Below, piece by piece: positions 9,608-21,100 of a DNA stretch of 64,000 bases. The stretch's first letter is position 1, and the number at the start of each line of letters is the position of its first letter. The stretch lies in assembly GCA_016704465.1 (NCBI GenBank), contig JADJAD010000001.1:682001-746000 (forward strand), in the 5' to 3' direction. The position numbers and the translations under genes were made by a program. The stretch is from Gemmatimonadota bacterium. GTDB taxonomy: Bacteria; Gemmatimonadota; Gemmatimonadetes; Gemmatimonadales; Gemmatimonadaceae. The notes beneath the pieces were generated by a model, which had not been told where the DNA came from, searched no databases, and saw only the letters and a list, made by a program, of their open reading frames with translations.

Positions 9608-11544
9608 TCACGCCCGACGCTGCCGGCATGCAGCATCCAGTTGCTCAGCGGACATGCCGGTCGTCGTCAGGTCGCGCAACGTGGCCCGGGACCAAGGCGC
9701 AGCAACCGATCCAGCTCCCAGTTGATCCGGAGCCTCGACCGTAGTCGATCGTCGGGTCATGCGCCAGGTTCCTGGCCTACGCCCGGTCGGCACGATAGTC
9801 GTACAGCTCCCGCTCGTCCATGCCGACGGTCCGGATCAGCTGCCAGCGGCGGTCGAGCAGCGACTGCATCGCCCCTTTGGTGAAGGGGAGCCCCGAGTCG
9901 CTGCGAATGCCACGCTCCACTGCCGCAAAGACCGGGGTCGTGGTGGCAGCACCATCGTCGGGGAAGTGGGCGGCGAGCGAGACGCCGGGAAACGGGTCGG
10001 CGAGTGTCAGCCCGGACAGGTCGGTGAGTGTCGCCGCCAGGTCGCGCAACGACACCGGGGCCGTCACCCGGCACCCGGATGGCACGCGTGAGGGATAGCG
10101 CACGATCAGCGGCACGTGCAGAACGGGGAGGTAGAGATTCGACGTGTGCTCGTACAGCCCGTGCTCACCGCACAGTTCCCCTTGGTCGGCGGTCACCACG
10201 ATCACCGTGTTGTTCAGCGTCCCATTCTCGCGCAGCGCCGCCACCAGTCGCCCGATCTCGGCGTCGATGCCAGCGTACGATGCATCGCACCGATCGCGCG
10301 CGCCCGGCTCCGACCCGAATCCGGTCATGACTTCAGGCGGCGGGTCGTACGGTTTGTGCGCGTCGAAGTAGTTCAGGAAGGCGAAGTAGGGACGCGACAT
10401 GCGACGGCCGACGAAGTCGAGGAACTCATCGGTCACGAGCGAGGCGCGCTTTCGCGAATGCTGGGACTGTCCGGCACCGTGAAGTCGTTGGGCGCCACCA
10501 CGGCCCACGCCTCGGCCAAGGTGTGGCTCTGGTACAGCCCGCGGGCCAACGCCGTCTGGCCGAGCGTCGACGAGCGCATCACCTCCTCGAGCGTCCGGCG
10601 ATAGTCGCGGTACGTCGTGAATCCCCGGTCCAGCTTCGTGTCCCGCCCCGTGTCGTCGAAGTTGGCCACGACACCAGCGGTCTCATACCCGGCGTCGCGG
10701 AACGACTCGGCAAGCACGGGAACGGTTGTCTGCATGGGTCGCCGGAAGTGCACGGTGCGCCCGCTGTCTGGCATCACGTCGCGTCCGCTGAACATCGTCA
10801 CGTGTGATGGCAGCGTCCACGGCGCCGTCGAGAGCGCCAGCTCGAACAACGTGCCCTCGCCAGCGAGCGTGTCGAGACTGGGGGTCTTGGCGCGCTGATA
10901 GCCGTAGCTGGAGAGCGCATCGGCCCGCCCGGCATCGATCACGATCAGGAGGACGTTCGGCGCGCCGGCCGCGGCGGGGGGGAGCTTGGCCAGCACCGAC
11001 CGGCGCGTGAGGACGTCGCGCCCGATGATTGCGAGCGCAGCGCCCCCCATTGTCAGCAGCAAGGCGGCCGACACCAGGCTGAATCGCCGCAGCCAACGAC
11101 GGGGAGCATCGACCACTGCACGCGAGAGTCCCACTCCCACCCCGAACGCCAGGATTGCCACCGCGTAGCGGGCGATCTGCGTTTGCGGTAGCAGGATCGA
11201 GAGCGCGGCCAGCGAGAAGAACCCGATGGTGGCCAGGCGCAGCGCGAGCGATCGCGGAGGGCCGCGTGACGAGTCCGGAGGGGATGGCGATGGCGAGCCA
11301 GATCGTGAGGTTCGCGACGGGTGCCATCCACGAAGTCATGCCCGACGTGGGTGATCTCGCCTGTCACAGCCAGCCGGGCCACGCCGGCGACCTGCAAGGC
11401 GGCGACGATCGAGGCGGCGGTGGTGGCGAGGACGAGGGTCTCGGTGAGGAAGCCGCGGGAGGGTGGTCGCGTCGAGTCCGCGTCGCCCGAATGCGATTCG
11501 GGCGTGGGGAAGCCGACGTCTTCCGCGGTGTCACGGTCGTTCAC
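9608..11544 (-). CDS. membrane-anchored sulfatase / alkaline phosphatase superfamily hydrolase, several frame breaks
   Basis: The likely start is GTG 11544, preceded by AGGAG at suitable spacing. An N-terminal section with several hydrophobic helices (to about 11000) leads to a sulfatase domain. This shows NVLLIVIDAGRADALSSYGY (metal-binding Asp), STAPWTLPSHVTMFSG (nucleophile region with Thr/Ser instead of the Cys of formylglycine sulfatases), YFAFLNYFDAHKPYDPP, and VTADQGELCGEHGLYEH (metal ligands). It ends with RELYDYRADRA, a TAG at 9777-9779, and ARNLAHDP, where GAG (Glu) would be expected at the TAG. Further shifts lie near 11320, 11200, 10450 and 9715. The absence of Cys/Ser-x-Pro-x-Arg suggests a phosphodiesterase or phosphotransferase-like member rather than a classical sulfatase. 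Confidence 0.7.
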
Positions 11545-12174
11545 GGGTACTCCTGCGCCATCTCGATGGATTGCGTGAGGCTCGTTCGAGGTCACACAAG
11601 TGCAGATGCAGCGTCAGGAGGCCCGGTGCGCCGAGGAGTATGGTGCGCGGATCCCCGACCGTCAGGGTGGCGCCCGTTTCACGAGTGACAGGATGCGCCG
11701 CGGATCGGCGCGCTGAATGTTTTCCGCCTTCGAGGCGCTCGCCTAGGATACGGATCACCTCGCCCGAATCTGTGTGCTGCCCTACGGTCAGGAGGAATGG
11801 CTCGTCGGTGGTGAGGGAGGCGAGGGCAGGCAGCGCTCCGTGCTCGATGGTTGGACGTGGGATGTCGCGCCTTGATGCGAACCTCACTTCCGCGTTCCAT
11901 GGATGGGGTTGGTTCCAAGTTCCGCACCGCTTCCGCGCCTCGCTGACGTCCGCCGACGAGTGGCGTGCGCGCGAATCGAGGCACATACTTGCACAGCCCG
12001 CCTGGCTCGATTTCGTGTGGAATGCAAGAAGGCCACCAGCGACCGAGCCCCGTGGGGTCGTGCGGCAGGCCTCGAACGCAGCTCGTCGCGTCGTGCGGAC
12101 GCGACGTCCAGTGATTGGCACACCACGCAGCGCAAGCCAGTGTCGCGCGCAGCTCACTCTGCGATCCCGCCGCC
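11545..12174. other. 630-bp region without a supported gene
   Basis: This lies between the divergent sulfatase gene and the CHAT gene that opens the island. Open frames exist on both strands. One minus-strand frame (about 11531-11870) reads TDEPFLLTVGQHTDSGEVI and related text without any recognised family, and a short unrecognised CDS cannot be excluded. No clear promoter or terminator stands out. The region probably holds the promoter of the island operon. Confidence 0.4.
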
Positions 12175-14187
12175 ATGGTGCAGTACGACGATTTCGTCAT
12201 CAAGTTCGTCGGCACGAGCACCGATGCCGAGCACCGTGTGTTCGTCGATTCACCGGCTGGTTCGGCAGAGGGAGTGTTTCGCTCGCCCATTGCCACGAGA
12301 GACCTCGGCCGGACGCTTACGTCAGCGCACGATGCCATCAGAGATGGCGATACGATGCGCAAGGTCGAGGCAGATGCGCCTCACGATGTGCCGAGCGACA
12401 TCGGGATCCAACTGTTCCGTGCCTTGTTCGCGGGCGACGTGAAGACCCGATTCGACGAGTGTCTCGGCATGGTGGCCGCCGGCCGTACGGTGCTGCGCAT
12501 CCAGATCAAGCTGAATCTCGACAATCCGGCCGTTGCGCCGCTGGCGGCGCTTCCATGGGAACTGCTCCACTACCACGAAAAGCGCACGAACCTGTCCAAA
12601 GGGCCGTACACCGTGGTCGCACGCTATCTCGACGTGCCGCACTCGTCGGACCTGCCGGCGTTTGTCGGGCCGCTTCGTGTGCTGTTCGTGATGGCCGACC
12701 CGCACAAGGACTTGAACCTCGCCGAGGAACGGCTGAGGATCGAACGCCGGCTGTCGAGCGCCGACGTGCAGATCGTGCACGAGTGGATGGAGGGCGCAAC
12801 CTTTTCCACGCTTGAGTCGCGGCTGCTCAAGCACGCGTATCACATCGTGCACTTCATGGGGCACGGCGGATTCGACGGGAGCGACGGCGTGCTCCATCTC
12901 GAGCGTGACACGCCCGGCCAGGGTGCGATACCGATCAGGGGGAAGGACCTGGCTGAGCTCCTGCAGTCGCGGAACGGTGCGTTACGGTTGGTCGTCCTGA
13001 ACGCCTGCCGCACCGCCGGTTCAGAATATCGACCGGATACTGACCCCTACTGCGGCGTGGCACCGGCGCTCGTGATGGCCGGTGTCCCAGCGGTCGTGGC
13101 GATGCAGTTTCCCATCTCTGATGATGGCGCGATCGACTTTGCCGAGCGCCTGTACTCGCAACTCGCCGATGGGGAGCCGATCGAAGAGGCGGTGCGGGCC
13201 GGTCGTCTTGTCCTGCAGCGCGAATGGCTGACGCCTGTCTTGTTCTCGCGGTGCGATGCACTCGCGTTTCCGCGGACATCCGCGTCCGCGCTTGGGCCGG
13301 CGCTCGGAACGCCGGCACACGGCGTGGGCATTCAGGTTGGCGACGGCCGCGAGCTTTTGCCTTACATGGTCGATCGCACGCATCTCATGAGAGAACTCGG
13401 CGCCAAGCTGAAACGCGCCGGCCCGGCCGTGCCGCTCGTTGCGATCATCCACGGCGATGATGCGCAATGTCAGGACCAACTGCACACGCGGATCTGTGAG
13501 ATCGAATTGCCGAATGTGCTGGGACTGGACAAGCGCAAGGTCAGCCTGACGAAGCACTATCTCGAGTGGCCTCGCGAATACCGCGGGGCCAGGGAGTTTC
13601 ACGATCACCTGACCTACACCCTGGCGCAGCGGGTGCAGCCCGGTGCGTTGCCACCCGCGATGCAACGCGCCTTCGCCGCACTCCCCGCCCCCGTGGTGAT
13701 CCAGTCGCGCATCTTGTCGAGCCAGTGGCACCGATACGGCACATCGGTGCTCGACGATTACCTCGCGTACTGGCAGGCGTGGCCGTCCGACACCGCGGTC
13801 CAGCGACTTCTCGTCTTCATCTACATCAAGTATGAACTGCCGGAGACGGGGTGGCGCAGGATGCTGGCGGCACGCAGGACGGAGGCCGTGAATGCGGCCG
13901 TCGAGCGACAGCTGGAGGCTGTCAACCGCTCCGATCGCGACCGGGTCATGGTCACGGTGCTTCCGAAGCTTGACGGGATCGATGAGCAGGACGTGGAGGA
14001 CTGGCGCACGGGGCACGACGCGCCGCTGGCGCGCGAGGATGTAAGGCGCATGTTCAGCGAGCACAAGGCGACCACCAGCGAGGAACGCATGTCCATGGAA
14101 GTGGCCGGTAAGAAGCTGGAGGCACTGCTGCGCGCTCGATCAGGCGCACTCCGGGTGCCGCATGACGTTTCCCTACTTTGCCGGTGA
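12175..14187 (+). CDS. CHAT-domain cysteine peptidase with C-terminal inactive STAND (iSTAND) module
   Basis: A 670-residue protein. ATG 12175 is preferred to the upstream in-frame ATG 12115 because the conserved sequence begins QYDDFVIKF. Residues about 165-385 form a CHAT peptidase of the caspase fold, with catalytic His230 in HFMGHGGFDG and Cys278 in VVLNACRTA. The middle (about 396-560) begins LPYMVDRTHLMRELG and contains IIHGDDAQCQDQ (from residue 424). This is the pattern of the iSTAND domain, a P-loop-like fold without intact Walker motifs. The last 100 residues are helical and charged. In MoxR/vWA ternary conflict systems (described by Aravind and co-workers) such a protein is the effector-bearing component. 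The gene overlaps the MoxR gene by 26 bases, so the products are probably made in fixed ratio. Confidence 0.88.
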   Translation: MVQYDDFVIKFVGTSTDAEHRVFVDSPAGSAEGVFRSPIATRDLGRTLTSAHDAIRDGDTMRKVEADAPHDVPSDIGIQLFRALFAGDVKTRFDECLGMVAAGRTVLRIQIKLNLDNPAVAPLAALPWELLHYHEKRTNLSKGPYTVVARYLDVPHSSDLPAFVGPLRVLFVMADPHKDLNLAEERLRIERRLSSADVQIVHEWMEGATFSTLESRLLKHAYHIVHFMGHGGFDGSDGVLHLERDTPGQGAIPIRGKDLAELLQSRNGALRLVVLNACRTAGSEYRPDTDPYCGVAPALVMAGVPAVVAMQFPISDDGAIDFAERLYSQLADGEPIEEAVRAGRLVLQREWLTPVLFSRCDALAFPRTSASALGPALGTPAHGVGIQVGDGRELLPYMVDRTHLMRELGAKLKRAGPAVPLVAIIHGDDAQCQDQLHTRICEIELPNVLGLDKRKVSLTKHYLEWPREYRGAREFHDHLTYTLAQRVQPGALPPAMQRAFAALPAPVVIQSRILSSQWHRYGTSVLDDYLAYWQAWPSDTAVQRLLVFIYIKYELPETGWRRMLAARRTEAVNAAVERQLEAVNRSDRDRVMVTVLPKLDGIDEQDVEDWRTGHDAPLAREDVRRMFSEHKATTSEERMSMEVAGKKLEALLRARSGALRVPHDVSLLCR

Positions 14188-15166
14188 TGGCCGGCGGCGC
14201 GCAGAAACGGCAGAGCTGCCACGCTCTCGTCGTCCCGACTTCCTGAAGCCGGACGACTTTCGTGCCGATCCGGGGGCCGTGGATGCCGTCAACGTCGCCC
14301 TGCTGCTCGGCCAGCCCCTGCTGCTCACCGGCGAGCCCGGGACCGGCAAGACGCAGTTGGGCTATTACATCGCCTGGGAACTCGGCCTCGGGGAGGCGCT
14401 CAAGTTCGAGACCAAGTCGGGGAGCACGGCGACCAGCCTGTTCTACACCTACGACGCGCTCAAGCGCTTCCAGCACGTGCAGTCGGGGATCCGGAGTGAC
14501 AATGCGCTGCCGTACATCACGTACAATGCGCTGGGGCAGGCGATCATCAGGACGCGGGAGCCCGCCGAGGTTGCGCCGTACCTTCCCGAGGGGCTGCTGC
14601 ACACCGGCAAGACTCGCTCACTGGTCATCATCGACGAGATCGACAAGGCGCCCCGCGACTTTCCGAACGACATCCTCAACGAGCTCGACCAGCTGTACTT
14701 CCGCATTCCCGAGCTGGACAACCAGCCCATCCGCGCCGACGACGAGCTGCGGCCGATCATCATCCTGACGAGCAACTCCGAGAAGGACCTGCCCGACGCC
14801 TTCCTGCGACGCTGCATCTTCTACCACATCCCGTTTCCCGACAAGCAGCAGATGCGCCAGATCGTGGAAAGCCGACTGGGGCTGTTCACCGGTGGCAGCA
14901 GCGAGTTCCTGTCGGATGCGCTCGACCTGTTCTATGCGCTCCGCGGGAATGCGTCGCTGCGCAAGAAGCCGGCGACCGCCGAGTTGCTGGAGTGGATCAC
15001 CGCGCTGCAGGTGACGGCGGCGGGGTCGGTGAATCCGCTGCGGGACGACCGGCAGTCGGGACGGCGCGCCCAGAGCGCGCGCAGCACGTTGAGCGCGCTG
15101 GTCAAGACCGTCGAGGACCAGACCCACGCTGCGACCACCGTCGGCCAATGGGCGGAGCGGCGCTGA
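14162..15166 (+). CDS. MoxR-family AAA+ ATPase
   Basis: A 334-residue cytoplasmic ATPase. Motifs: Walker A GEPGTGKT (57-64), Walker B LVIIDEID (154-161), sensor 1 TSN (203-205) and arginine-finger region FLRRC (214-218). The insert KSGSTATSLFYTYDALKRF after Walker A is typical of the MoxR branch that pairs with vWA proteins. The usual role is ATP-driven remodelling of a partner holding a vWA or CoxE domain. Here the partners should be the upstream CHAT-iSTAND protein and the downstream giant protein, because all three genes overlap (26 and 19 bases). The C-terminal 60 residues are Arg/Ser-rich and probably form the contact to a partner. No anomaly is seen. Confidence 0.9.
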   Translation: MTFPYFAGDGRRRAETAELPRSRRPDFLKPDDFRADPGAVDAVNVALLLGQPLLLTGEPGTGKTQLGYYIAWELGLGEALKFETKSGSTATSLFYTYDALKRFQHVQSGIRSDNALPYITYNALGQAIIRTREPAEVAPYLPEGLLHTGKTRSLVIIDEIDKAPRDFPNDILNELDQLYFRIPELDNQPIRADDELRPIIILTSNSEKDLPDAFLRRCIFYHIPFPDKQQMRQIVESRLGLFTGGSSEFLSDALDLFYALRGNASLRKKPATAELLEWITALQVTAAGSVNPLRDDRQSGRRAQSARSTLSALVKTVEDQTHAATTVGQWAERR

Positions 15167-18100
15167 CGGCGGCCACCTTCGTCGACCCCGAGGCACTGGT
15201 CGACTTCTTCGACGCGCTCCGCGTCGCCGGGTACGGAATCAGTACCGACCAGTACATCGCGGCACAGGACCTGGTGCTCGCACTGGCGGCACACGGCGCG
15301 GGCGCGGGGGACGCCGAGCGACTGAAGCGCATGCTGGGGCCACTGGTCTCCAGCAATGCGAGGCAGCAGGACGAGTTCGGGGAGCACTTCGACCGGTGGG
15401 CTCGGCGATTGCTGCCTGCAAGAGACGGGGAGAGCCACGGGACGCTCCCCAGTCCAGAGCCGCTCGACCCGCCGACTGGTGACGACCGCTTCACCCAGGA
15501 GCTCGAGGCGATCGCTCGAAGGTCGCGGTGGTTCCGCTGGCGGTTGCGCCCTCTCGCGGTCGCCCTCGCGGTCGCGCTGGGCGGCTTGTACGTGTGGTTG
15601 CGGCCGACGGAAGGGACGATCCTGGTCCACTCGTCGCCCGATCGCGCGGTGGTGCGCTGCGTTGCTCGCATCGGTGTGTCGGGCACGGCGTCGGGCACGG
15701 GTACGAACGCAGACACGCTCCCGTGTGTGTCGGGCGATTCCAGCATCACGGTGGCGCCCGGCGACAGTTTGGGAGTGACGCCACTCGAGTTGCGATGGCC
15801 CGCTGGAGACTACACCCTCGCGCTATCCAGCGAAGGGTATCGCGACGCAATCGTGCAGGTCCTCGTGTCACCGCGCGACACGAGCGAGGTCGACGTTTCG
15901 CTGGCGAGGCTCGGGACTGGCCAGCTCAGGATACGGACGCGTCCGGGCGCGGCGTTCGTCCTGATCGACACACAGTCGACGTTTGTGGTGCGCACCCCGT
16001 CGGCTGCAGGTGAGTGGTTCGTTCGTGATGCAGTGATCGAGGGCGCACATCAGGTTCGGCTGCGGCTGCCGGAGCATCGCCTGATCGATACGACGCTGTT
16101 CGTGATACCGGAAGACACCGCATCGCTCGACGTATCGCTCGCGCGGGTCACGTACGCCCGCCTGCGCGTGGGCTCTGTTCCGCCTGGCGCCACGGTGCTT
16201 CTTGATGGAGCGCGCGTGGGGGTGACGCCACTCGACACCGAGCTGGAAGAGGGTCCGCACGTGGTGCGGCTCCAGCTGGCCGGGTATCGAGACACAACGT
16301 TGTCGCTCGCCGAAGTTGGAAGCGCGACTGTCGTGCTACAGCCGCTGGTAGCCCTTCGCGTCACGTCGGAGCCCCCGGGGGCGACCGTCTCTGTGGACGG
16401 TGTGGAGATCGGGACAACGCCGGTGACTGCCCATGTAACGACGGACTCACATGACGTACGGGTTGCCATCGACGCGTACGAGACGTTCACGACGCGGACG
16501 CGGATCGATTCCGCGGATTCACTCCGTGTGCTGCTCGATCCGATACGTCGAGTCATGCGTCGTGCCGCGTTTCTTGCTGATGGGCGGCTCATCGTGGGAA
16601 GCCCGGAGGGCCGCATACAACTAGCGGAAGGCGGCAGACGCGGTGCACCGCTCGTCGATTACGCACCGGGCCCCGAGTCGCGCGTTCTGAGCCAGGACAC
16701 CGCGTACAGCGCCGACAGCTCAATCGTGGCCCTCCCGGGACCGGAAAACAGCGTCATCCTGCGCGGAGTCAACAGCTCCTCCGTGAACACGCTGCGACCC
16801 CATGACGAGCATGTCGAGCGCGTCGGTCCGGTTTTCAGCAAGGAATCCGTTGCCACCGAAGAGGCGCACGTTTCCAGCGTTGCACTCACGAGCACGGGAG
16901 ACGTGCTCGCCGCCGGCGACGCCTTGGGACGACTGCGGTTGTGGTCCACGGTCCCGCAACCCGAACACACGATCGAGCTCGGAGTCGATACCACGGGCGG
17001 GTGGCGTGCTCTTGCGAGAAGGTTCGGTCTCGGTGCTGCAGCGCCGACGAGCGCGGATGACGTGGCCATTGCAGGCGACGTACTGGCGACGTGGGGTGCC
17101 GCGAATGGAGCACGGCTCTGGAGCATTCGATCCGGAGCGCCGATCAATGTCGTGCGACCGGGCGGCGCAACAGACTCACCGGTGGCTCTCGATTCCGGCG
17201 GCACACGCGTGGTGCCGAGCGATGCTCCACTGGCGGACTCCCTCCTGCACTGGCTCGACAGTCTCTCCGTTGCACTGCGGCGTGCGAGTGCCGCTGGTGC
17301 GACGGCGACTCCACAGCTCAGCAGTGATGGCCGATGGCGGCTGACGACGCGCGCGGATTCGGTCACGGTGCAATCGACCGACAGCGGTGCGCGACGCGTC
17401 GTGCTCCCGCACGACGACGCGGTGACATTCGCCGAGGTCAGCGCGAACGGCGCGCACGTCGTCACCCGATCGGGCAATACGATTCGGATCTGGAACGTCA
17501 ACGGCGTCACGGAACTGGCCGACCTCGCCGCGCACCGACGGGAGGTGAACACGATCGCGTTCAGCCCGGACGGCCGCCACGTGGCGACGGGTGGGGGCGA
17601 CTCGCTGGCGATCCTGTGGGATGCCCGCACACGCGAGTCGATCGACGCGGTGCGTCACCCGGAGGAAGTGGAAGGGGTTGCATTCAGCCCGGATGGACGC
17701 ACGCTCGCCGTCGTTGGACCAGACTCGATTCAGTATCTCACAACCCCCGATCCCCGGTGGAGTGCGGTCGCTGCTTTCCTCGCGGCGAACTGGTCGATCG
17801 TGCTCGCGCTCGCCGTCCTGTTCCTCTCGTGGCTTGCGTACCGCCTGTACCTGCGTCGTCGCGCCATGGCGTTCGTGCGCCGCCAGTCGGGTGAGCCGCC
17901 GCATCTCGATCGCGTCGTGCTCAAGGGAGCCCGAACGGAGCTGTTCCCGCGCGTGCGGGCCTTGCGCCTGTCCACGCGCCTTCGGCGCAGACATCGGCAA
18001 CCGAGTGACGAGCTGGATGTGATCGGCACGGTGCACGCGACACTGCGCCAGGGCGGCGTCTTCACCCCGGCATTCCGGCAGCTGCAGGTCACGCCGCACT

Positions 18101-21100
18101 ACCTGGCGCTGGTGGACCGCACCACGCTCGGGGACCAGCAGGCGGCGCTGATCGATGACCTGCTGGACACGTTGCGGAACGATGAGGTGTTGATCACGCG
18201 CTACTACTTCGATGGTGATCCGCGCGTCTGCTTCCCGGCGGATCGTCGTGACAAGCCGGTCTCGCTGTCGATCCTGACGCAGCGCTACCCGATGCATCGC
18301 CTGCTCCTGTTCGGCGAAGCGCGGCGCTTCTTCCATCCGGTGACCGGCGAACGGGAGGGGTGGACGGATGACCTGAAGCATTGGAGCAGCCGAGTGCTGC
18401 TCACGCCGGAGGTTCGGGACGGGTGGGGGTGGAGCGAGGCTGCAGTGGCGCGGGAGTTCCCGGTACATCACGCCAGTGCGCTGGGAGTCGCCGAGTTCGC
18501 GCTCGGTGTGACCGCGGGCACGGTCGGGCTTGGCGTTGGCGAGTCCGACCCCGGTGCGCCTGGAGGCGCGTACCCGCGGCTCCTGCAGCAGCGGCCGGCG
18601 CGCTGGATCGAGCGCAGCTCGCCCCCGGAGGAGGACGTGGTCGAGATGCTTGGGCAGCTCGAGCCGTATCTCGGCCCGGAGGGGATGTCGTGGTTGGCGG
18701 CGTGCGCGGTCTACCCCGCACTCAGCTGGCGGTTGACGCTCAACCTCGGGCATGCGTTGACTGCCGAGCGGGGTGAATCCGAGCTGCGGGCCGACGAGCT
18801 GATGCGCCTCGCTCGGCTCCCGTGGTTTCGGCACGCGACCATTCCCGACTGGATGCGGCTTCGACTGCTGGACCACCTGACGCCGGCCCAGGAGCGGAGC
18901 GTTCGGCGCACGCTCGAGGGGCTTCTCCTGACCGCGCTGCAGGGAGATGAGCAGTCGTTCGACCTGGAGGTCGCCAGTCGGCACGCGACGACGGTGCACT
19001 CACTGACCGGGCCGATCCTGCGGCTGATGCGACGCTCGGCGCCGCCATCGGCGCCGATCCGTGATTACGTGTTCGCGGAGTTCATGAGTGGTTGGCGACG
19101 GCAGCGGCTGGTGGTGTTGGTGAAGGGAATGCTGCCGGCGTTTGGGGGGCGGGTGAGGGGGGGGGTCGCAAGGGACGCAGGCGCTGTGGCGGGACCTCGC
19201 ACGTCCAGCGCTGTCGACGCGACGCTCGGTGAGTTCGCGCGAGTTGCAAGAAGTTTCGCAGCGATTGTGCGTTTGTGGCGAGCTCAAGGCGCGCTGGGTC
19301 GTGCCACGATTTGGGCCGGGTTTGCAACACTGCTGTTTGTCGCCGGAAGCCTTGGACGATCATGGCAGCAAAACCAGGCGCTCACGGGTCGCGTAGACGA
19401 TCTGTCTCGGCAGGTGAGGGCGCTTCCAGACCTTGCAGCTCCACCAGGGACGATCTCCTTTCCATCGATCGCGGCAGTCGGTGCCCTCGAGTCGCTGCGC
19501 AGCATGCTCGATACGCTGCAGCACTACTCGACGCCCGGCGTCCCGGCACGGCTGGGATGGGGCAGGTGGCGCGTAGAGGAGCTGCTGAGCGACGGGCGTG
19601 GCGCGTGGCTGGAGGGATATATGCGTCAGCTGCACACGCCGACGTTTTCCGCGCTGGAGGACTCGCTCCATTCCCTCCCAGCTGCGCCCGGCCCGACCGA
19701 TGAATACGCGACCAGCTACAACCTGCTCAAGGCGTACCTGATCATGACCAGCGAGTCGGCGCGGAGCACGCCCGAGTTCCTGGCTCCGGTTCTCATGAAG
19801 AGTTGGCCGCGCGGACAGGACGTCGACTCCGACCTTGCCGAGCTCGCCCGCCGGCAGTTCGAGTACTACGCTGAGCGCCTCGCTAGCGAGAATCCGTTCC
19901 CGCAGGAGGCCGATGCCGCGCTAGTCGCCCGTACCCGTGCCTTCCTCGGTCAATTCTCCGGGGCGGAGTCGATCTACCAACAGCTGATGGCACGGGTGGA
20001 CGCCGCGGTCCCTGCCGCGAAGACTTCCGACGTGGCGCCGGCGGCACCGGGGATCGTCGCCGCTCACGGCGAGATGTCGGGGGCCTTTACGAGCGAGGGA
20101 TGGGCGTTCGTGCAGCGTGCGTTCGAGAGCGCGGACTTCTCGGGCGAGCAGTGGGTGGTTGGTGATCAACTCGCCGCGTCGACGTTGGGTATGAACGTTG
20201 TCGTTGCGCAGTTGCGGGCACGGTACCGGAGCGAATACATCGAGATGTGGCGAGCCTTCGTACGCATGATCACGGTGACCCGTCCCGCCGGGGTGCAGGA
20301 CGCAGCGCGCATGGTCGGGGTCATCGGCGGGGCGCAGTCGCCGCTCCTCGGTGTCCTGTCGATGGTCTCACGCAACACCTCTGTCGATTCAAGTGTGGGG
20401 GTGGTCTTCCAGCCGGTGCATGTGGTGGTCTCGCCAGATGCCCGACGGACGTATGTGAACGCTGACAACCAGGCGTACTTGCAGGGGCTGGAGGCTGTGC
20501 AGCGGGCACTGGTAGAGATCAGCTCTCTCCCGCCTGCCACGGACACCGCGTCGGTGATGGCGCTGGTGCAGAGGGCGCAGGATGCACTCGGGCAGACCGC
20601 CGCAGCCAGGCAGGCGGCGCGCAGGCTGGCGCAGAAGTTCGCTGTCGATGCGTCGGCCGTGCAGCTCGGGGGAGCGGTGGCGGCGCTTCTCGAGGCGCCG
20701 ATCGACGGGGCGGAAAAGGTGCTGCGTGGCCTGCAAGTGACGGTCGTGCCTTGGCCAATCGAGCGCGGAGGCATGCTCACGGCCGCAGCGCCCGACGCCG
20801 CATCGCCAGCCGCAGTAGCTGGCGGCAAACTCACGGCGATGCTAGTCGATCGCGGTCGCGCGATTTGCTCGGCCATGACCGCGATGCTGGCCAAGTTCCC
20901 GTTTAATCCAGCCGCCACCGAGGACGCCACCGTCGCTGAGGTCGCGGGCCTGCTCGCCCCGGGCACGGGGCAGCTTCCGGCCTTCCAGCAGGGGCCGTTC
21001 GCCGGCCTGCTCGAGAAGCAGGGCGGGCGGTGGGTCGGGAATACTGCCGGACCGGTCGCGCTTTCGCCGTCCTTCGTCGCCTTCTTCAACAAGGCGATGC

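Noticed and set aside
17176..18999. Long minus-strand frame (607 codons) opposite the giant gene
   Set aside because: It mirrors the third-position GC bias of the plus-strand gene and is rich in Arg, Pro and His without any motif; the plus-strand protein has clear domains.
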